A stretch of DNA of 64,000 nucleotides from an uncultured Opitutaceae bacterium (GTDB taxonomy: Bacteria; Verrucomicrobiota; Verrucomicrobiia; Opitutales; Opitutaceae): contig CAIYUN010000085.1 of NCBI GenBank assembly GCA_903929355.1, positions 23,110 through 87,109 on the forward strand, in the 5' to 3' direction. A model generated the notes under the pieces. The model had not been told where the DNA came from. It did no database searches and was given only the letters and a program-made list of their open reading frames with translations. A program made the translations under genes and the position numbers. Positions 7,539-16,607 of the stretch are shown here, one piece after another (positions within the stretch are counted from its first letter, which is position 1; every line of letters begins with the position of its first letter).

Positions 7539-9032
7539 ATGGAATCAATGCACCGCAAGACCACTCTCATCCTTGCGCTCGCGGCCTCCCTGGTCGTTGC
7601 CCTCGGGATCGTCATCACCGATGACAACCTCCGTGAACGCCTCGGGTCGTCCTATTATGTGCTGTCGCTGTCGATGATTGGATGCGTGCTGCTGCTGCTG
7701 GCCGGTTATGTCTGGGACCGCACGCTGCTCGAACGTCTCCGCGGCCTGCGCGGCACCGCCCGCGACGCCCAAAGCGCGCAGGCCTTTGAGCCCAGCACCG
7801 AACCGGACGAAGACAGCACGGAGGCCGACCACGATGAGATCATCGGCCTGGCCCGCCAGATTGAGCGCATGGCGAGAAACCTGCAGCGGATCGAGGCCAG
7901 TTACCGGGGCATCGTGGAGGATCAGGTTGACCTGATCTGCCGCTACCGTCCCGACGGCAAACTCACCTTCGTCAACGGCGCCTATGCGGCGTTCCTCGGC
8001 CACAAGCGGCAGGAATTGATTGGCCAGCCCTTCGCGCTGCGGGCCGCCGGCCTGCTGTCCGGTCGCGAAGATATTCCCGACAACACCGCGGTGGAGCATG
8101 AGTTGACCAGCGCCACTTTGCAGCGGGTGGTTCATTCCTGGACCCAGCGCGCCATCCGGGACAACACCGGCCGGCTCCTCGAATACCAGGCGGTCGGCCA
8201 CAACATCACCGCGCGCAAAGAGGCCGAGGCGCTGCTGCGCGCGGCCAAGGAGGCCGCAGAGTCGGCCGACCGCGCCAAAGGGGAGTTTCTGGCCATTGTC
8301 AGCCACGAGCTGCGCACGCCGATCAACGGCGTGATCGGCTTTTCGCGGCTGCTCCGCGACACCCCGCTGACCGCCGAGCAACGCGGGCATGTCGAATTGA
8401 TCGCCACCAGCGGCGAGGCCCTGGAGTCGCTCATCAGCGACATCCTCGACCTCTCCAAAATCGAGACTGGGACTTTGGAGATTGAAACGGCCCCGTTTGG
8501 CCTGCGGGGCTGCGTCGAGCAGGTCTGCCAGCTGCTGCTCCCGCGCGCGCGGGAGGCCGGGCTCACGCTCGAGGCCCGCATCGCGACCGACGTGCCCGCC
8601 ATCGTCAACGGCGACGCCGGCCGGCTCCGGCAAGTCCTCCAGAATCTCGTTTGCAACGCCATCAAGTTCACCGAACGGGGCGGCGTCATGCTTACAGTGG
8701 ATTGCGCGCGCGCCGAGGCCCGGCCGGAGCAGTCCCGCCGCACCGTGCGCCTGCAGTTTGCGGTGCGGGACACAGGCATCGGCATCCCGCCGGACAAAAT
8801 CGGCCTGCTGTTCAAGCCGTTCAGCCAGGTGGACACGTCGGCCCGGCGCCGGCGGGGTGGCACCGGCCTCGGCCTCGTCATCGCCAAGCGGTTGTGCGAG
8901 CGTATGGGCGGGGCGCTCTCGGTCGAGAGCCACGCGGGCGAGGGCTCGACGTTTTATTTCACCATCAAAGTGGATTACCGCCCCGGCGACACCCGCGAGC
9001 CCTTTGTGGAAGGCACCCCGGCCATTGCCTGA
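7539..9032 (+). CDS. Membrane-anchored PAS-domain histidine kinase
   Basis: 497 aa from ATG 7539 (a second ATG at 7548). Two membrane segments (about residues 9-27 and 39-61) enclose only a short external loop. A PAS domain follows (about 115-235; DLICRYRPDGKLTFVN). HisKA has SHELRTPINGVIGF, and the ATPase has LQNLVCNAIKF, DTGIGIP and GGTGLGLVIAK. There is no receiver, so a separate response regulator is needed. Its N-terminal half is closely similar to the hybrid kinase at 55920-58169 (RKTLILALA / RKTVLILALA, MIGCVLLLLAGYVWDR / IIGCVLLLLAGYVWDR, LLEYQAVGHNITAR / ILEYQAVGHDITAR), so the two are paralogues. A small insert (ARPEQSRRT) lies between ATPase strands. It is convergent with the pseudo-receiver gene. 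Confidence 0.9.
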   Translation: MESMHRKTTLILALAASLVVALGIVITDDNLRERLGSSYYVLSLSMIGCVLLLLAGYVWDRTLLERLRGLRGTARDAQSAQAFEPSTEPDEDSTEADHDEIIGLARQIERMARNLQRIEASYRGIVEDQVDLICRYRPDGKLTFVNGAYAAFLGHKRQELIGQPFALRAAGLLSGREDIPDNTAVEHELTSATLQRVVHSWTQRAIRDNTGRLLEYQAVGHNITARKEAEALLRAAKEAAESADRAKGEFLAIVSHELRTPINGVIGFSRLLRDTPLTAEQRGHVELIATSGEALESLISDILDLSKIETGTLEIETAPFGLRGCVEQVCQLLLPRAREAGLTLEARIATDVPAIVNGDAGRLRQVLQNLVCNAIKFTERGGVMLTVDCARAEARPEQSRRTVRLQFAVRDTGIGIPPDKIGLLFKPFSQVDTSARRRRGGTGLGLVIAKRLCERMGGALSVESHAGEGSTFYFTIKVDYRPGDTREPFVEGTPAIA

Positions 9033-9071
9033 GGGAGCGGCAACGCGCCCCCCGAACGTCACGCTGGCACC

Positions 9072-9090
9072 AGACCGGACCAACCGGTCT
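9072..9090. other. Hairpin between convergent genes
   Basis: AGACCGG / CCGGTCT with a 5-base loop, midway between the stops of two convergent genes (9032 and 9117). No T run on either strand, so it is not a canonical intrinsic terminator; it may mark transcript ends. Confidence 0.45.
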
Positions 9091-9116
9091 CCTGTGACCG
9101 CCGGACCCAGGCTGGA

Positions 9117-10550
9117 TCAGGGCCGGGCGGAGCCCCGGGGCACTTCGGGGCTGGCGAGGGCATTGACCACCTCGGCCCCGACGCGGGCCACATCGAAAGG
9201 TTTGCGGATGACGAGGTGGCCGGCCAGCAAGGGGTCGCCGACTGCGGCGGGCACGTCGTGGGCCACGGTCGTGAAGATCGGGCGGATCCCGGGCTGAAGG
9301 CGACGGGCGAGCCGGGCGAGCTCCAAACCGCCGCCGCCCTCGCGCAGATCGACCTCCGTGACCAGCGCGTCAAACGGCCGCGCACGCAGGTGGGCGACGG
9401 CATCCTCATAATGCGTGCTTTTCACGATGGCAAACTGGCGCTGCAGGATGAGCGCCAGCATGTCATTGACCGCCGGATAATCGTCATGGAGCAGCAGTGC
9501 GGGGCGCAACGCGTCGTCGGCGGAGCGCATCCGCGCGAGCGCGGCGCCGAGCACCCGCTCGGCGGCCGTGGCGCCATCCGCCGCGACGACCGCGGCCTGC
9601 AGGCCCTCGGCGGGCAGCACGGCCGTGAGCGCGCGGAGGCGGGCGAGCGCGGCCCCCTGGCCAAGGCCGGGCAGCACCAGACCGATCCGATGGGCGTCAT
9701 AAGGACCGACGATCTCGCCGGGCTGCAGCCGCGCGCGCAAATCGGGCAGACGCTGGAGCAGACCGCCGGCCAGCGGCCGGGAATCAAGGAGCACGAAGGC
9801 GAGGTCAAGGCCCAGCCAACGGCAACGCCAAAGCTCGCGCTGCAACCCGTCCACCAACAGCGCCTGCTGCGGGGTGAGGTCATAGAGCACGAAGGCCGTC
9901 GTGGCCGGCCGGTCGTCCACCATCGGGCCCGGCCGCGCCTCGCCGTAGATGAGCTTGCCCTCGACGCGGAGATGAAAGGACGGCTCGACCCGCCAGTCCA
10001 CGCCGAGGACCTCGGGCGCGAGCCGCGCGGCGACCGCGGCCGGGCCGGCGGCGCCAAGCCAGCGGCGGGCCGTCTCATTGGACAGGGCGACCCCGCCATC
10101 ACCCGACAGGGCGGCCAGCCCGGTGGGCGCAAGATCGAGGAGGAGCGAGAGCACCTCGAGGTTGCGGCGCATCTCGCCGTGACGCAAAGCGTGGTCGAGG
10201 GCGGCGGCGAGCACCGTCGAGAGCGCGGACAGCAGGTGCAGGTCCTCGGGGCCGAAAGGGCGCGACTCCGCCGTGGCGCCGGCGACATGGAGCGCACCAT
10301 GGAGCCGCGCCGCGCCGGCCAGGGGCAGGGTCAGCCGGCCGGGGGCAAACGCCGGCACGTCACCCGGACCGGCGAGGAGCCGCACCTGGGCGTCGGCAAA
10401 AAAACCCGAGCGGGCGAGCACCTGCTCCAACCCCGTGGTGAAACGCTGAAAGTCGGCGACGTGGGCCAGGGACCCCGCGAGGGCGCGCAACGCGTCGGCC
10501 CCGGAGAGGGTGACGGTGGCGGGAGCGGAAGGCAGCAGTGGGTTGTTCAT
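9117..10550 (-). CDS. GAF-domain protein with a Glu-substituted pseudo-receiver
   Basis: 477 aa. Residues about 25-125 look like a GAF domain. Residues 130-330 are a less clear sensor region. Residues 345-465 form a receiver-like domain with the acidic pair in LLLHDDYPAVNDM and the conserved KPF lysine (HLVIRKPFD). At the phospho-acceptor strand it reads DALVTEVDLREG: aligned to the usual LLDVxMP, the acceptor Asp is replaced by Glu, a classic phospho-mimic. Its ATG shares a base with the TGA of the upstream kinase (TGATG), so translation is coupled. It is the last of three genes and a likely constitutive or protein-interaction output for that kinase. No DNA-binding or enzymatic output domain is seen. 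Confidence 0.7.
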   Translation of the reverse strand: MNNPLLPSAPATVTLSGADALRALAGSLAHVADFQRFTTGLEQVLARSGFFADAQVRLLAGPGDVPAFAPGRLTLPLAGAARLHGALHVAGATAESRPFGPEDLHLLSALSTVLAAALDHALRHGEMRRNLEVLSLLLDLAPTGLAALSGDGGVALSNETARRWLGAAGPAAVAARLAPEVLGVDWRVEPSFHLRVEGKLIYGEARPGPMVDDRPATTAFVLYDLTPQQALLVDGLQRELWRCRWLGLDLAFVLLDSRPLAGGLLQRLPDLRARLQPGEIVGPYDAHRIGLVLPGLGQGAALARLRALTAVLPAEGLQAAVVAADGATAAERVLGAALARMRSADDALRPALLLHDDYPAVNDMLALILQRQFAIVKSTHYEDAVAHLRARPFDALVTEVDLREGGGGLELARLARRLQPGIRPIFTTVAHDVPAAVGDPLLAGHLVIRKPFDVARVGAEVVNALASPEVPRGSARP

Positions 10551-12661
10551 CAGGACGGACAGGGCAGATGCACCAGGAAAGTGGTGCCGCCGGCAGGCCC
10601 GGACGTGACCGAGATGGCCCCACGGTGACCCTCAATGATGCGTTTGGCAATGGCGAGCCCGAGACCCATGCCCCGCTGGGCAGCCTGGCCGTCCCCCGTG
10701 GCCTTGGTCGTGACAAACGGCTCGAAAATCCGGTCGCGCAGCTCCGCCGCAATCCCGGGCCCGTTGTCGGAGATGGCCAGGACGAGCGCCCGACCCCCGC
10801 CCACCGCGCCGAGCACCTGGGCGCTCACCTCGATCCGGGCGTCCGGCCGGCCCTGCAGGGCATGGATGGCGTTTTGGAAGAGATTGAGGAACACTTGGAG
10901 CAACTGGCCATAGTTGCCGAGCACGGCGGGCAGCCCGGGTGCCGGCGGGACGAAAGCCACGCCACCCCGGACGAACTCAGGCCGCGAGATGTCATAGACG
11001 GCCTGAACCACCTCGTTCAGACTCACCAGGGTGAATTTCACGGGGCTGTTCTCGGCGAAGGCGGCGACGTGCTCGATGATGGCGCCAATGCGCTGCACAT
11101 CGCGCTCGACCACGGCGCGAAATTCCCGGCGGAACTCGGCGTCACCGCCCTGCTCGGCCATCAGGGCGCTGAAGGTGCGGATGGAGACGAGCGGGTTGCG
11201 CAGCTCGTGGGCGAGGCCGGCGGCGAGGGTGCCGAGCGAGATGAGCTTCTCCGCCTGGTTGGCGCGACGCTCGAGTTGCCGGGCGCGGAGGGTGACGGCG
11301 ATCTGCAGGCAGATGGCCTCGAGCAGGGAGAGGTCACGATCCGTGTAAGGGTCGCGGTTGCCGCGCGGACCGAGCACGAGGAGGCCGAGCAGCACCCCTT
11401 CGGTGAGAATGGGAAACGCGGCCTCGAATGGCAGCGCGGACCGCAACCGACCGAGGCCGGCCAGGTCTGCCGGCGGCAGCTCGGCCTCGGAACCATCCAG
11501 CAGCAGGGGAGCCTGAAGGCGGGTCAGCACCAGGGCCAAAACCGAGTCGGCGGGGATGGCCCGGAGGGTGAAACCGTCGCTGTCCCAGCCCGCCTGCGCC
11601 CGCAGGTCATGCCGGTCACCAAACTCGGGGCGCACGAAGAGGCCGAGGGAGACGACATCCATCGCGACGGCGATCTCGCGCGCGGTGGTCTCGAAAATCT
11701 CGTCCTCGGCGCTGATGGTGCAAATCTGGCGGGCGAGATGCTTGAGCCGGTCATTGAGGCTGCGGCGGCGGCGCAGGTAGGTTTGCTCGACGATGCGGTC
11801 GGCGCCGGCCTTGAGGCGCGGCACGGCCCAGAGGAAAAACAGGCTCACCAGCATGGCGAGGAGGAAGCTGTTGAGCAGCTCGCCCATGGCGGGGGGAATG
11901 CCCTCAAGGCTGGCGGCCACCATCTGCACGAGCAGGAAAAACACCGCGAGGGTGGCGGCCACCCCGAGATAGACGGCGGCATGGACGAAATCGTAGGCCG
12001 CCAGCGGCAGCTGGTAGCGCGAAATCGCATGCGCCATGATGACGAGGTAAAGAAAGATGAGCGCGTTGCCGACCGGGGGCACCTGGACGCCATACCAAAG
12101 CGGAAAATTCGTCGCGCCGCCCGGAAAACCCACCAGGGTGGCGACCAGAATGTAGCGCAACTGGCTCGCCCGTGCGCCAGCGGACACCCGCAACTGCCCG
12201 AGCATCAGCATCACGGCCTGCACAGTGCAGGCGGCGAACAGGAGGAGATAGGCGATGAAGAGGGGGCCCGCCTGCGGCCAGAACGGAAACTCCATCTGTT
12301 TCACCACGGTGGTCACCATCAACGGGGTAAAGTCCAGGCAGGTGAACCCCACGGCGCAGCCGTAGGCCAGCCGCAGGCGCAGCCGGGCGGTCTCGCCGCA
12401 CAGCAGCACCACAAAATGCAGGTAGAGCACCGGCACGAAATACGCCGGGAGCATCAACAGCCGGGCAAAAAACAGCGCCCGGTCCCGGTCCCCCGAGAGC
12501 TGCCACATGACATAGGCCGCCGACCAGGCCCCGACACTCAACGTAAACAGGCCGAACCGCCGGTGCAGCTCGCTGCGGCGCTCGCGCAGCATCACCGCAA
12601 AGGCGAGCAGCAGGCCCGCCGCAAAGTTCATGAACGCGGAGATGGTGAGATAGGTCGTCAC
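10550..12661 (-). CDS. Multi-TM, GAF-containing sensor histidine kinase
   Basis: 703 aa from a GTG at 12661 that overlaps the upstream TGA (GTGA). The longer frame upstream is a shadow of that gene. About seven to nine hydrophobic segments span residues 1-270, beginning YLTISAFMNFAAGLLLAF, resembling the 7TM N-termini of some sensor kinases. A GAF domain follows (about 300-450), then HisKA with LAAGLAHELRNPLVSI and an ATPase with FLNLFQNAIHAL, DNGPGIAAEL and GMGLGLAIAK. The layout recalls PrsK-type kinases. An integral membrane sensor suggests a hydrophobic or membrane-borne ligand. It sits between the LuxD-like enzyme and the pseudo-receiver protein, with overlaps on both sides. Confidence 0.88.
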   Translation of the reverse strand: MTTYLTISAFMNFAAGLLLAFAVMLRERRSELHRRFGLFTLSVGAWSAAYVMWQLSGDRDRALFFARLLMLPAYFVPVLYLHFVVLLCGETARLRLRLAYGCAVGFTCLDFTPLMVTTVVKQMEFPFWPQAGPLFIAYLLLFAACTVQAVMLMLGQLRVSAGARASQLRYILVATLVGFPGGATNFPLWYGVQVPPVGNALIFLYLVIMAHAISRYQLPLAAYDFVHAAVYLGVAATLAVFFLLVQMVAASLEGIPPAMGELLNSFLLAMLVSLFFLWAVPRLKAGADRIVEQTYLRRRRSLNDRLKHLARQICTISAEDEIFETTAREIAVAMDVVSLGLFVRPEFGDRHDLRAQAGWDSDGFTLRAIPADSVLALVLTRLQAPLLLDGSEAELPPADLAGLGRLRSALPFEAAFPILTEGVLLGLLVLGPRGNRDPYTDRDLSLLEAICLQIAVTLRARQLERRANQAEKLISLGTLAAGLAHELRNPLVSIRTFSALMAEQGGDAEFRREFRAVVERDVQRIGAIIEHVAAFAENSPVKFTLVSLNEVVQAVYDISRPEFVRGGVAFVPPAPGLPAVLGNYGQLLQVFLNLFQNAIHALQGRPDARIEVSAQVLGAVGGGRALVLAISDNGPGIAAELRDRIFEPFVTTKATGDGQAAQRGMGLGLAIAKRIIEGHRGAISVTSGPAGGTTFLVHLPCPS

Positions 12662-14373
12662 TTGCCGGCCTGGATCACGACCGCCTGCTGTCCCAGCGAG
12701 ACCTGCGACCGGCGCACCTTGAACTCTGCATCCATCAGCAGGGTGGCCAGCTGGGCCGGGGAATAGAAGGTGTAGTGGCCGATCTCCTCCTTCAGCTTGA
12801 TCTTCCCGGCGGCGCGGAGCAGATTCCGCGCCGCGTCGAGATCCTCGCCATCGACCTGCTGGGCCATGAAATCGCGGTAGATGACCGACAGGTCGCTGTG
12901 CGGCTTGATGCTCGAAACCACAATCACGCCGCCGGGCCGGAGCACGCGGCGCAGCTCGGCGAGCAGCACAGGCGGACGCCGGAGGTAGGAAAGCACCAGG
13001 CTGCAGCAGATCACATCGAAAGTGTCGTCGCGGAACGGCAGGTGCTGCGCCGCAGCGCCGTCGTCGGCCAGGCCGTCGAAATCCATCACGGAATACTGGA
13101 GACCGGGGGCGGCGGGATCGGCGCCGGGCCGCGCGCCCAGATGATGGGCCATCGCGTCGGCGAGCCCCGAGGGGGTGAGATCCAGCGCCACACAGGTGAG
13201 CGGGGCCGCGCCGGCGAGCACCGCCTGGCGCCGCGCGAGGTCGCGGAGGACCCACCGGACGAACATCCCGTTGCCGCAGCCGGCATCGAGGACCAAGGCG
13301 CCGGGCCGAAACGGTCCGCACAGCTGACCCAGCAGGTCGAGATAGGTGCGGTAATCGGCCGATTTCTCCAGAATGCTGTATTTCTCAAGGTAGCTGGACC
13401 AAAAAGTCGTCTCGGCCTCCGGGAGGGCCTCGGACCGGCGGAGGCGCTCGCGCTCGCGGCGGTTTTGGGCGAGTACCAGTTTCTTGGCGGGCGCCACCAG
13501 CGGCCGGTCCGTCCCGTCGGGAGGGTCGGAATCGAGCAGGCAGGCCCGCGTCACCTGTTGGAAAACCGCCGCCGCCGCCGCCGGGTTTTCCTGGACCTCG
13601 TGCATGGCCCCGGCGACCGGTACCAGCCGGGCGAGCGGATTCATGGCCAGCACCTGCTCCACCTCCCGCCGGTCCACCCAGGCGTCCTGCTCCCCTTGAA
13701 ACTGCAGAAACGGCACCCGCAGCCGCCCCATGTCCTCCAAAGTCCCCGCCAGATCGTGCAGGCGCTCCGCCACCGCGGTACCGAGGAAGGTTTCCCCGTT
13801 GATGTCAAAGCCGATGATGTCCGTCAGGCCCCAGTGACGGCCCTCCAGGAAGGTCCCGAAGATATCCTCGCGGTAAACCTCGCGCAGTGTGGCCTGGAGG
13901 TTCACCACGCCGGCCACGCTGATCAGCCGGGTGATCCGCGGATCGAGCACGGCCGCCCGCAACAGGCAGCGCGCCGAGAGGCTGTTGGCCACCGCCACCA
14001 CCGACCGAACCCCGAAGCTTTCCGTCAGATAATCCAGCGCGGCCAGGATATCCCCCACCGCCCCGGGCAGGGTGAAGTCCACCATGCGCCCCTCGCTCTC
14101 GCCGACATGGTTGGTGTGGTCGAAGCGGAGGACGTTGGCTCCATTGGCGGCCAGCTGGTAGGCCAGCTGGAGGCTGTTCTTCTTGGTCTCCCCGTATTTC
14201 GGCGTGACGATCACCCAGGTGCGGGAGCGGGTGCTGCCGCCGGCATGGTCCAAACAGGCGGCCACACGCAAACCCGCGCGAGTGGAAAAGCTCACAAACT
14301 CGGTCTGGAGCTGCCCCGCGATGACGGGTGACAAGTCGGTGGTCGTGGGTGGGAGATGGGCCACGCGCGCCAC
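12658..14373 (-). CDS. LuxD-like acyltransferase / SAM methyltransferase fusion
   Basis: 571 aa. Residues about 20-300 resemble LuxD, the myristoyl-ACP acyltransferase/thioesterase of bacterial bioluminescence. RFDHTNHVGESEG corresponds to LuxD RYDSLHHVGLSSG, NSLSARCL to its ASLSAR nucleophile site, AGVVNLQATL to VGVVNLRDTL, and GEQDAWVDRREVE carries the catalytic Asp. GAMHEV gives the His. Residues about 340-571 are a class I methyltransferase with motif I VLDAGCGNGMF, a CVALDLTPS loop and LRRVLRPGG. No lux genes are nearby. Release of a fatty acid from an acyl carrier followed by methylation is a plausible reaction but is inference. First of a coupled three-gene unit with a membrane kinase and a pseudo-receiver. 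Confidence 0.85.
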   Translation of the reverse strand: MARVAHLPPTTTDLSPVIAGQLQTEFVSFSTRAGLRVAACLDHAGGSTRSRTWVIVTPKYGETKKNSLQLAYQLAANGANVLRFDHTNHVGESEGRMVDFTLPGAVGDILAALDYLTESFGVRSVVAVANSLSARCLLRAAVLDPRITRLISVAGVVNLQATLREVYREDIFGTFLEGRHWGLTDIIGFDINGETFLGTAVAERLHDLAGTLEDMGRLRVPFLQFQGEQDAWVDRREVEQVLAMNPLARLVPVAGAMHEVQENPAAAAAVFQQVTRACLLDSDPPDGTDRPLVAPAKKLVLAQNRRERERLRRSEALPEAETTFWSSYLEKYSILEKSADYRTYLDLLGQLCGPFRPGALVLDAGCGNGMFVRWVLRDLARRQAVLAGAAPLTCVALDLTPSGLADAMAHHLGARPGADPAAPGLQYSVMDFDGLADDGAAAQHLPFRDDTFDVICCSLVLSYLRRPPVLLAELRRVLRPGGVIVVSSIKPHSDLSVIYRDFMAQQVDGEDLDAARNLLRAAGKIKLKEEIGHYTFYSPAQLATLLMDAEFKVRRSQVSLGQQAVVIQAGK

Positions 14374-14444
14374 TCACGGTATTTTTTGCGGAAAGGCAAC
14401 GCGCAAGTGACGCACTTTGCGGTTGCATTCGGCCCTGAAGGCGG

Positions 14445-16484
14445 ATGGGCTGTGAGCACCGCCAGCAATCCGACCCACTCCAACTGCCAAAAGTGCCCCG
14501 GCTTCTCCTCATTGCAGACGACCCGGTCGCCCGGCCGCTCACCGCGGCACTGTCTGTTGCCGCCGGATTACAACTGCACAACCGGGGGCGGCTCGCGGAG
14601 GCCCGGGCCGCGCTGGCGGCGGGCGCCTTTGACGCCATCCTGCTGGCCCCCACCAATCTGGACCCGGACACGGCGGCCCAAGTCGCCGAAATCAGGACCG
14701 CAGCGCCCGGACTGCCGCTCATTGTGGTGCTGCCCGCCCACGATCCGGGCCTGACGGCCCGCCTCACCACCGCCGGCGCGGACTTGGTGCTGCTGCCGCC
14801 GCTCGACGCCGCTGCGCTGGCCGCCACCCTGCTCCGCCTCCTCCCGGCTCCGGCGGCCGCCCCGGCCGCCCCCGCGCCGGTCGCCGCCCCCTCACCCCAG
14901 CCGCCCAACGCGGCGCCGGCGGGTGGCGGCAAAACGCCGTCGGAATTGGAGGTGTTGCGCGATTTTTCCCCGGTGCTGGGCTACTCGCTCGACTACCGGC
15001 AGCTCACGCAACAGTTCGTGCTGAAGCTGCGCGAGGTGATCGGGGTGGCGCGCATCGCGATTTTTCTGGAAACGCCCGCAGGACCCGCCGCCCCGGAGCA
15101 CGCCCCGCCCTCGGAACACCTGACCTGCGCCGCGGCCGCGGGGGTCACCCGCGACCTGATCGACTGTGTCGAGCTCACGCGCCGCAGCGGCATCGGGCGG
15201 CATATCACGAGGCACGCGCAGGTGCTCCGCGGCGACGATCCCGCCGCGATGGACGATCCCCAGGCGCGGCGCGAGTTTGAGGTGCTCGGCTGCCAGGTCG
15301 CCCTGCCGGTCAACGACCGCGAACGCACCATCGGGGCCGCCCTGATCGGCGGCCGGGTGACCGGCGGGGCCTTCACCGACGCGGAGCTGCGCCTCGTGTA
15401 TCACCTGCTCGAGGAGCTCGGCCTCGCGATCAAGAACAGCTGGCTGCACGCGCAGGTGGCCGCCAGCCAGCGGCTGTTCTCCGACGTGATTGGGGCGGTG
15501 ACCAGCGGTTGTCTCGCGATCGGGGCCGACCTGGCGGTGCTGCACACCAACCGCGCCTTTTTGAACTTCCTGCGCGGCGGCCCGGGCTCCGGGGCCCGGG
15601 TGGACTTCACCGAGCTGCCCCGGCTGCTCGCCGCCGCCCTGCACGACCTGGTCGAGCGCGACCGCCTCGCGGAGCCGTTTTTTCTCACCTCCGACAAAAC
15701 CCCGGGGCGATCCTGGCGGGTGAGTCTGGTGCCGTTTCCCAACCCCGAGCGCCGCCTTCCCCAGCCGGCGCTCGCGCTGGTCGAGGACTTCACCCAGATC
15801 CAGTCGGTCCAGCGGGCCGAGATCGAGGCCTCCAACTCCCGGCTGCTGGCGCTCATCGCCAAGCGCTTCGCGCACGAGATCCGCAACGCGCTGGTTCCGC
15901 TCACCACGCACCACCAATTGCTAGACACCGACTACGACAGCCCGGGGTTCCGGGACTCGCTCAAGACCGCGCTGGGCCGCGAAACGGGCCGGATCCAGCG
16001 GTTCACCGAGCAGATGCTGTTTCTCTCGCAGCCGGCGGGCCCGGCCGAGGATCTCGTGCCGGTCGCCACGCTGATTGAGCAAAGCTGCGCCCGGGCGGCC
16101 CGGGCGCTGGGCTTGGAACCCTGGCTGGTGCTCGAAGGCGACGCCACCGCGGCGCTGGTGCGGGTCCACCGGCCCGGCTTTGCCCACGCCCTCGACGAGA
16201 TTTTCCTCAACGGGCTCCAGGCGGCGCCCGGCGCGCCCATGCGGGTGCATCTGGCCACCGACGGGGGACGGCTCACGCTGCGCTTCCGCGACGCCGGCCC
16301 CGGCCTGACCGCCGAGGTGGCCGCCCGGGCAGCCGAGCCGTTTTTCACCACCCGCGCCACCGGGGTGGGCCTCGGCCTCACCGTGGCCCGCCGCATCGTC
16401 GAGCAGCACGCCGGCCGGCTGGAGGTCCGGGCGCGCTCCGGCCCCGACGACGCGGATGTCGTGCTCGACCTGCCGCTCTGTTAA
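14445..16484 (+). CDS. Pseudo-receiver, GAF, PAS histidine kinase
   Basis: 679 aa from ATG 14445; a GTG at 14493 (VPRLLLIADD) would drop 16 residues and may be the true start. Residues 18-135 form a receiver-like domain with ADD at the acidic pocket, but FDAILLAPTNLD puts Ala where the phospho-acceptor Asp should be. A low-complexity Ala/Pro linker follows (135-165), then GAF (about 170-330) and a PAS-like domain (about 340-450). HisKA has RFAHEIRNALVPL and the ATPase has DEIFLNGLQAA, DAGPGL and GVGLGLTVARR. No membrane segment, so it is cytoplasmic. It is divergent from the LuxD-like operon across only 71 bases, implying shared control, and is followed by fadL. Confidence 0.85.
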   Translation: MGCEHRQQSDPLQLPKVPRLLLIADDPVARPLTAALSVAAGLQLHNRGRLAEARAALAAGAFDAILLAPTNLDPDTAAQVAEIRTAAPGLPLIVVLPAHDPGLTARLTTAGADLVLLPPLDAAALAATLLRLLPAPAAAPAAPAPVAAPSPQPPNAAPAGGGKTPSELEVLRDFSPVLGYSLDYRQLTQQFVLKLREVIGVARIAIFLETPAGPAAPEHAPPSEHLTCAAAAGVTRDLIDCVELTRRSGIGRHITRHAQVLRGDDPAAMDDPQARREFEVLGCQVALPVNDRERTIGAALIGGRVTGGAFTDAELRLVYHLLEELGLAIKNSWLHAQVAASQRLFSDVIGAVTSGCLAIGADLAVLHTNRAFLNFLRGGPGSGARVDFTELPRLLAAALHDLVERDRLAEPFFLTSDKTPGRSWRVSLVPFPNPERRLPQPALALVEDFTQIQSVQRAEIEASNSRLLALIAKRFAHEIRNALVPLTTHHQLLDTDYDSPGFRDSLKTALGRETGRIQRFTEQMLFLSQPAGPAEDLVPVATLIEQSCARAARALGLEPWLVLEGDATAALVRVHRPGFAHALDEIFLNGLQAAPGAPMRVHLATDGGRLTLRFRDAGPGLTAEVAARAAEPFFTTRATGVGLGLTVARRIVEQHAGRLEVRARSGPDDADVVLDLPLC

Positions 16485-16607
16485 CCCCAACCTCATCCCT
16501 TCAACCTGTCACCCCTTCACCCCCTCAACTTTCCGCCCCCGTTTGCCCCGAAACATGCACCCAGACCTAAAAACCAAGAACTCCTCCCACCCCTCAACCT
16601 GACCCAT

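Noticed and set aside
12662-13321. N-terminal extension of the multi-TM kinase frame
   Set aside because: The extension is Arg/Pro-rich shadow text of the LuxD-like gene. The GTG at 12661 with GTGA overlap gives a sensible membrane start.
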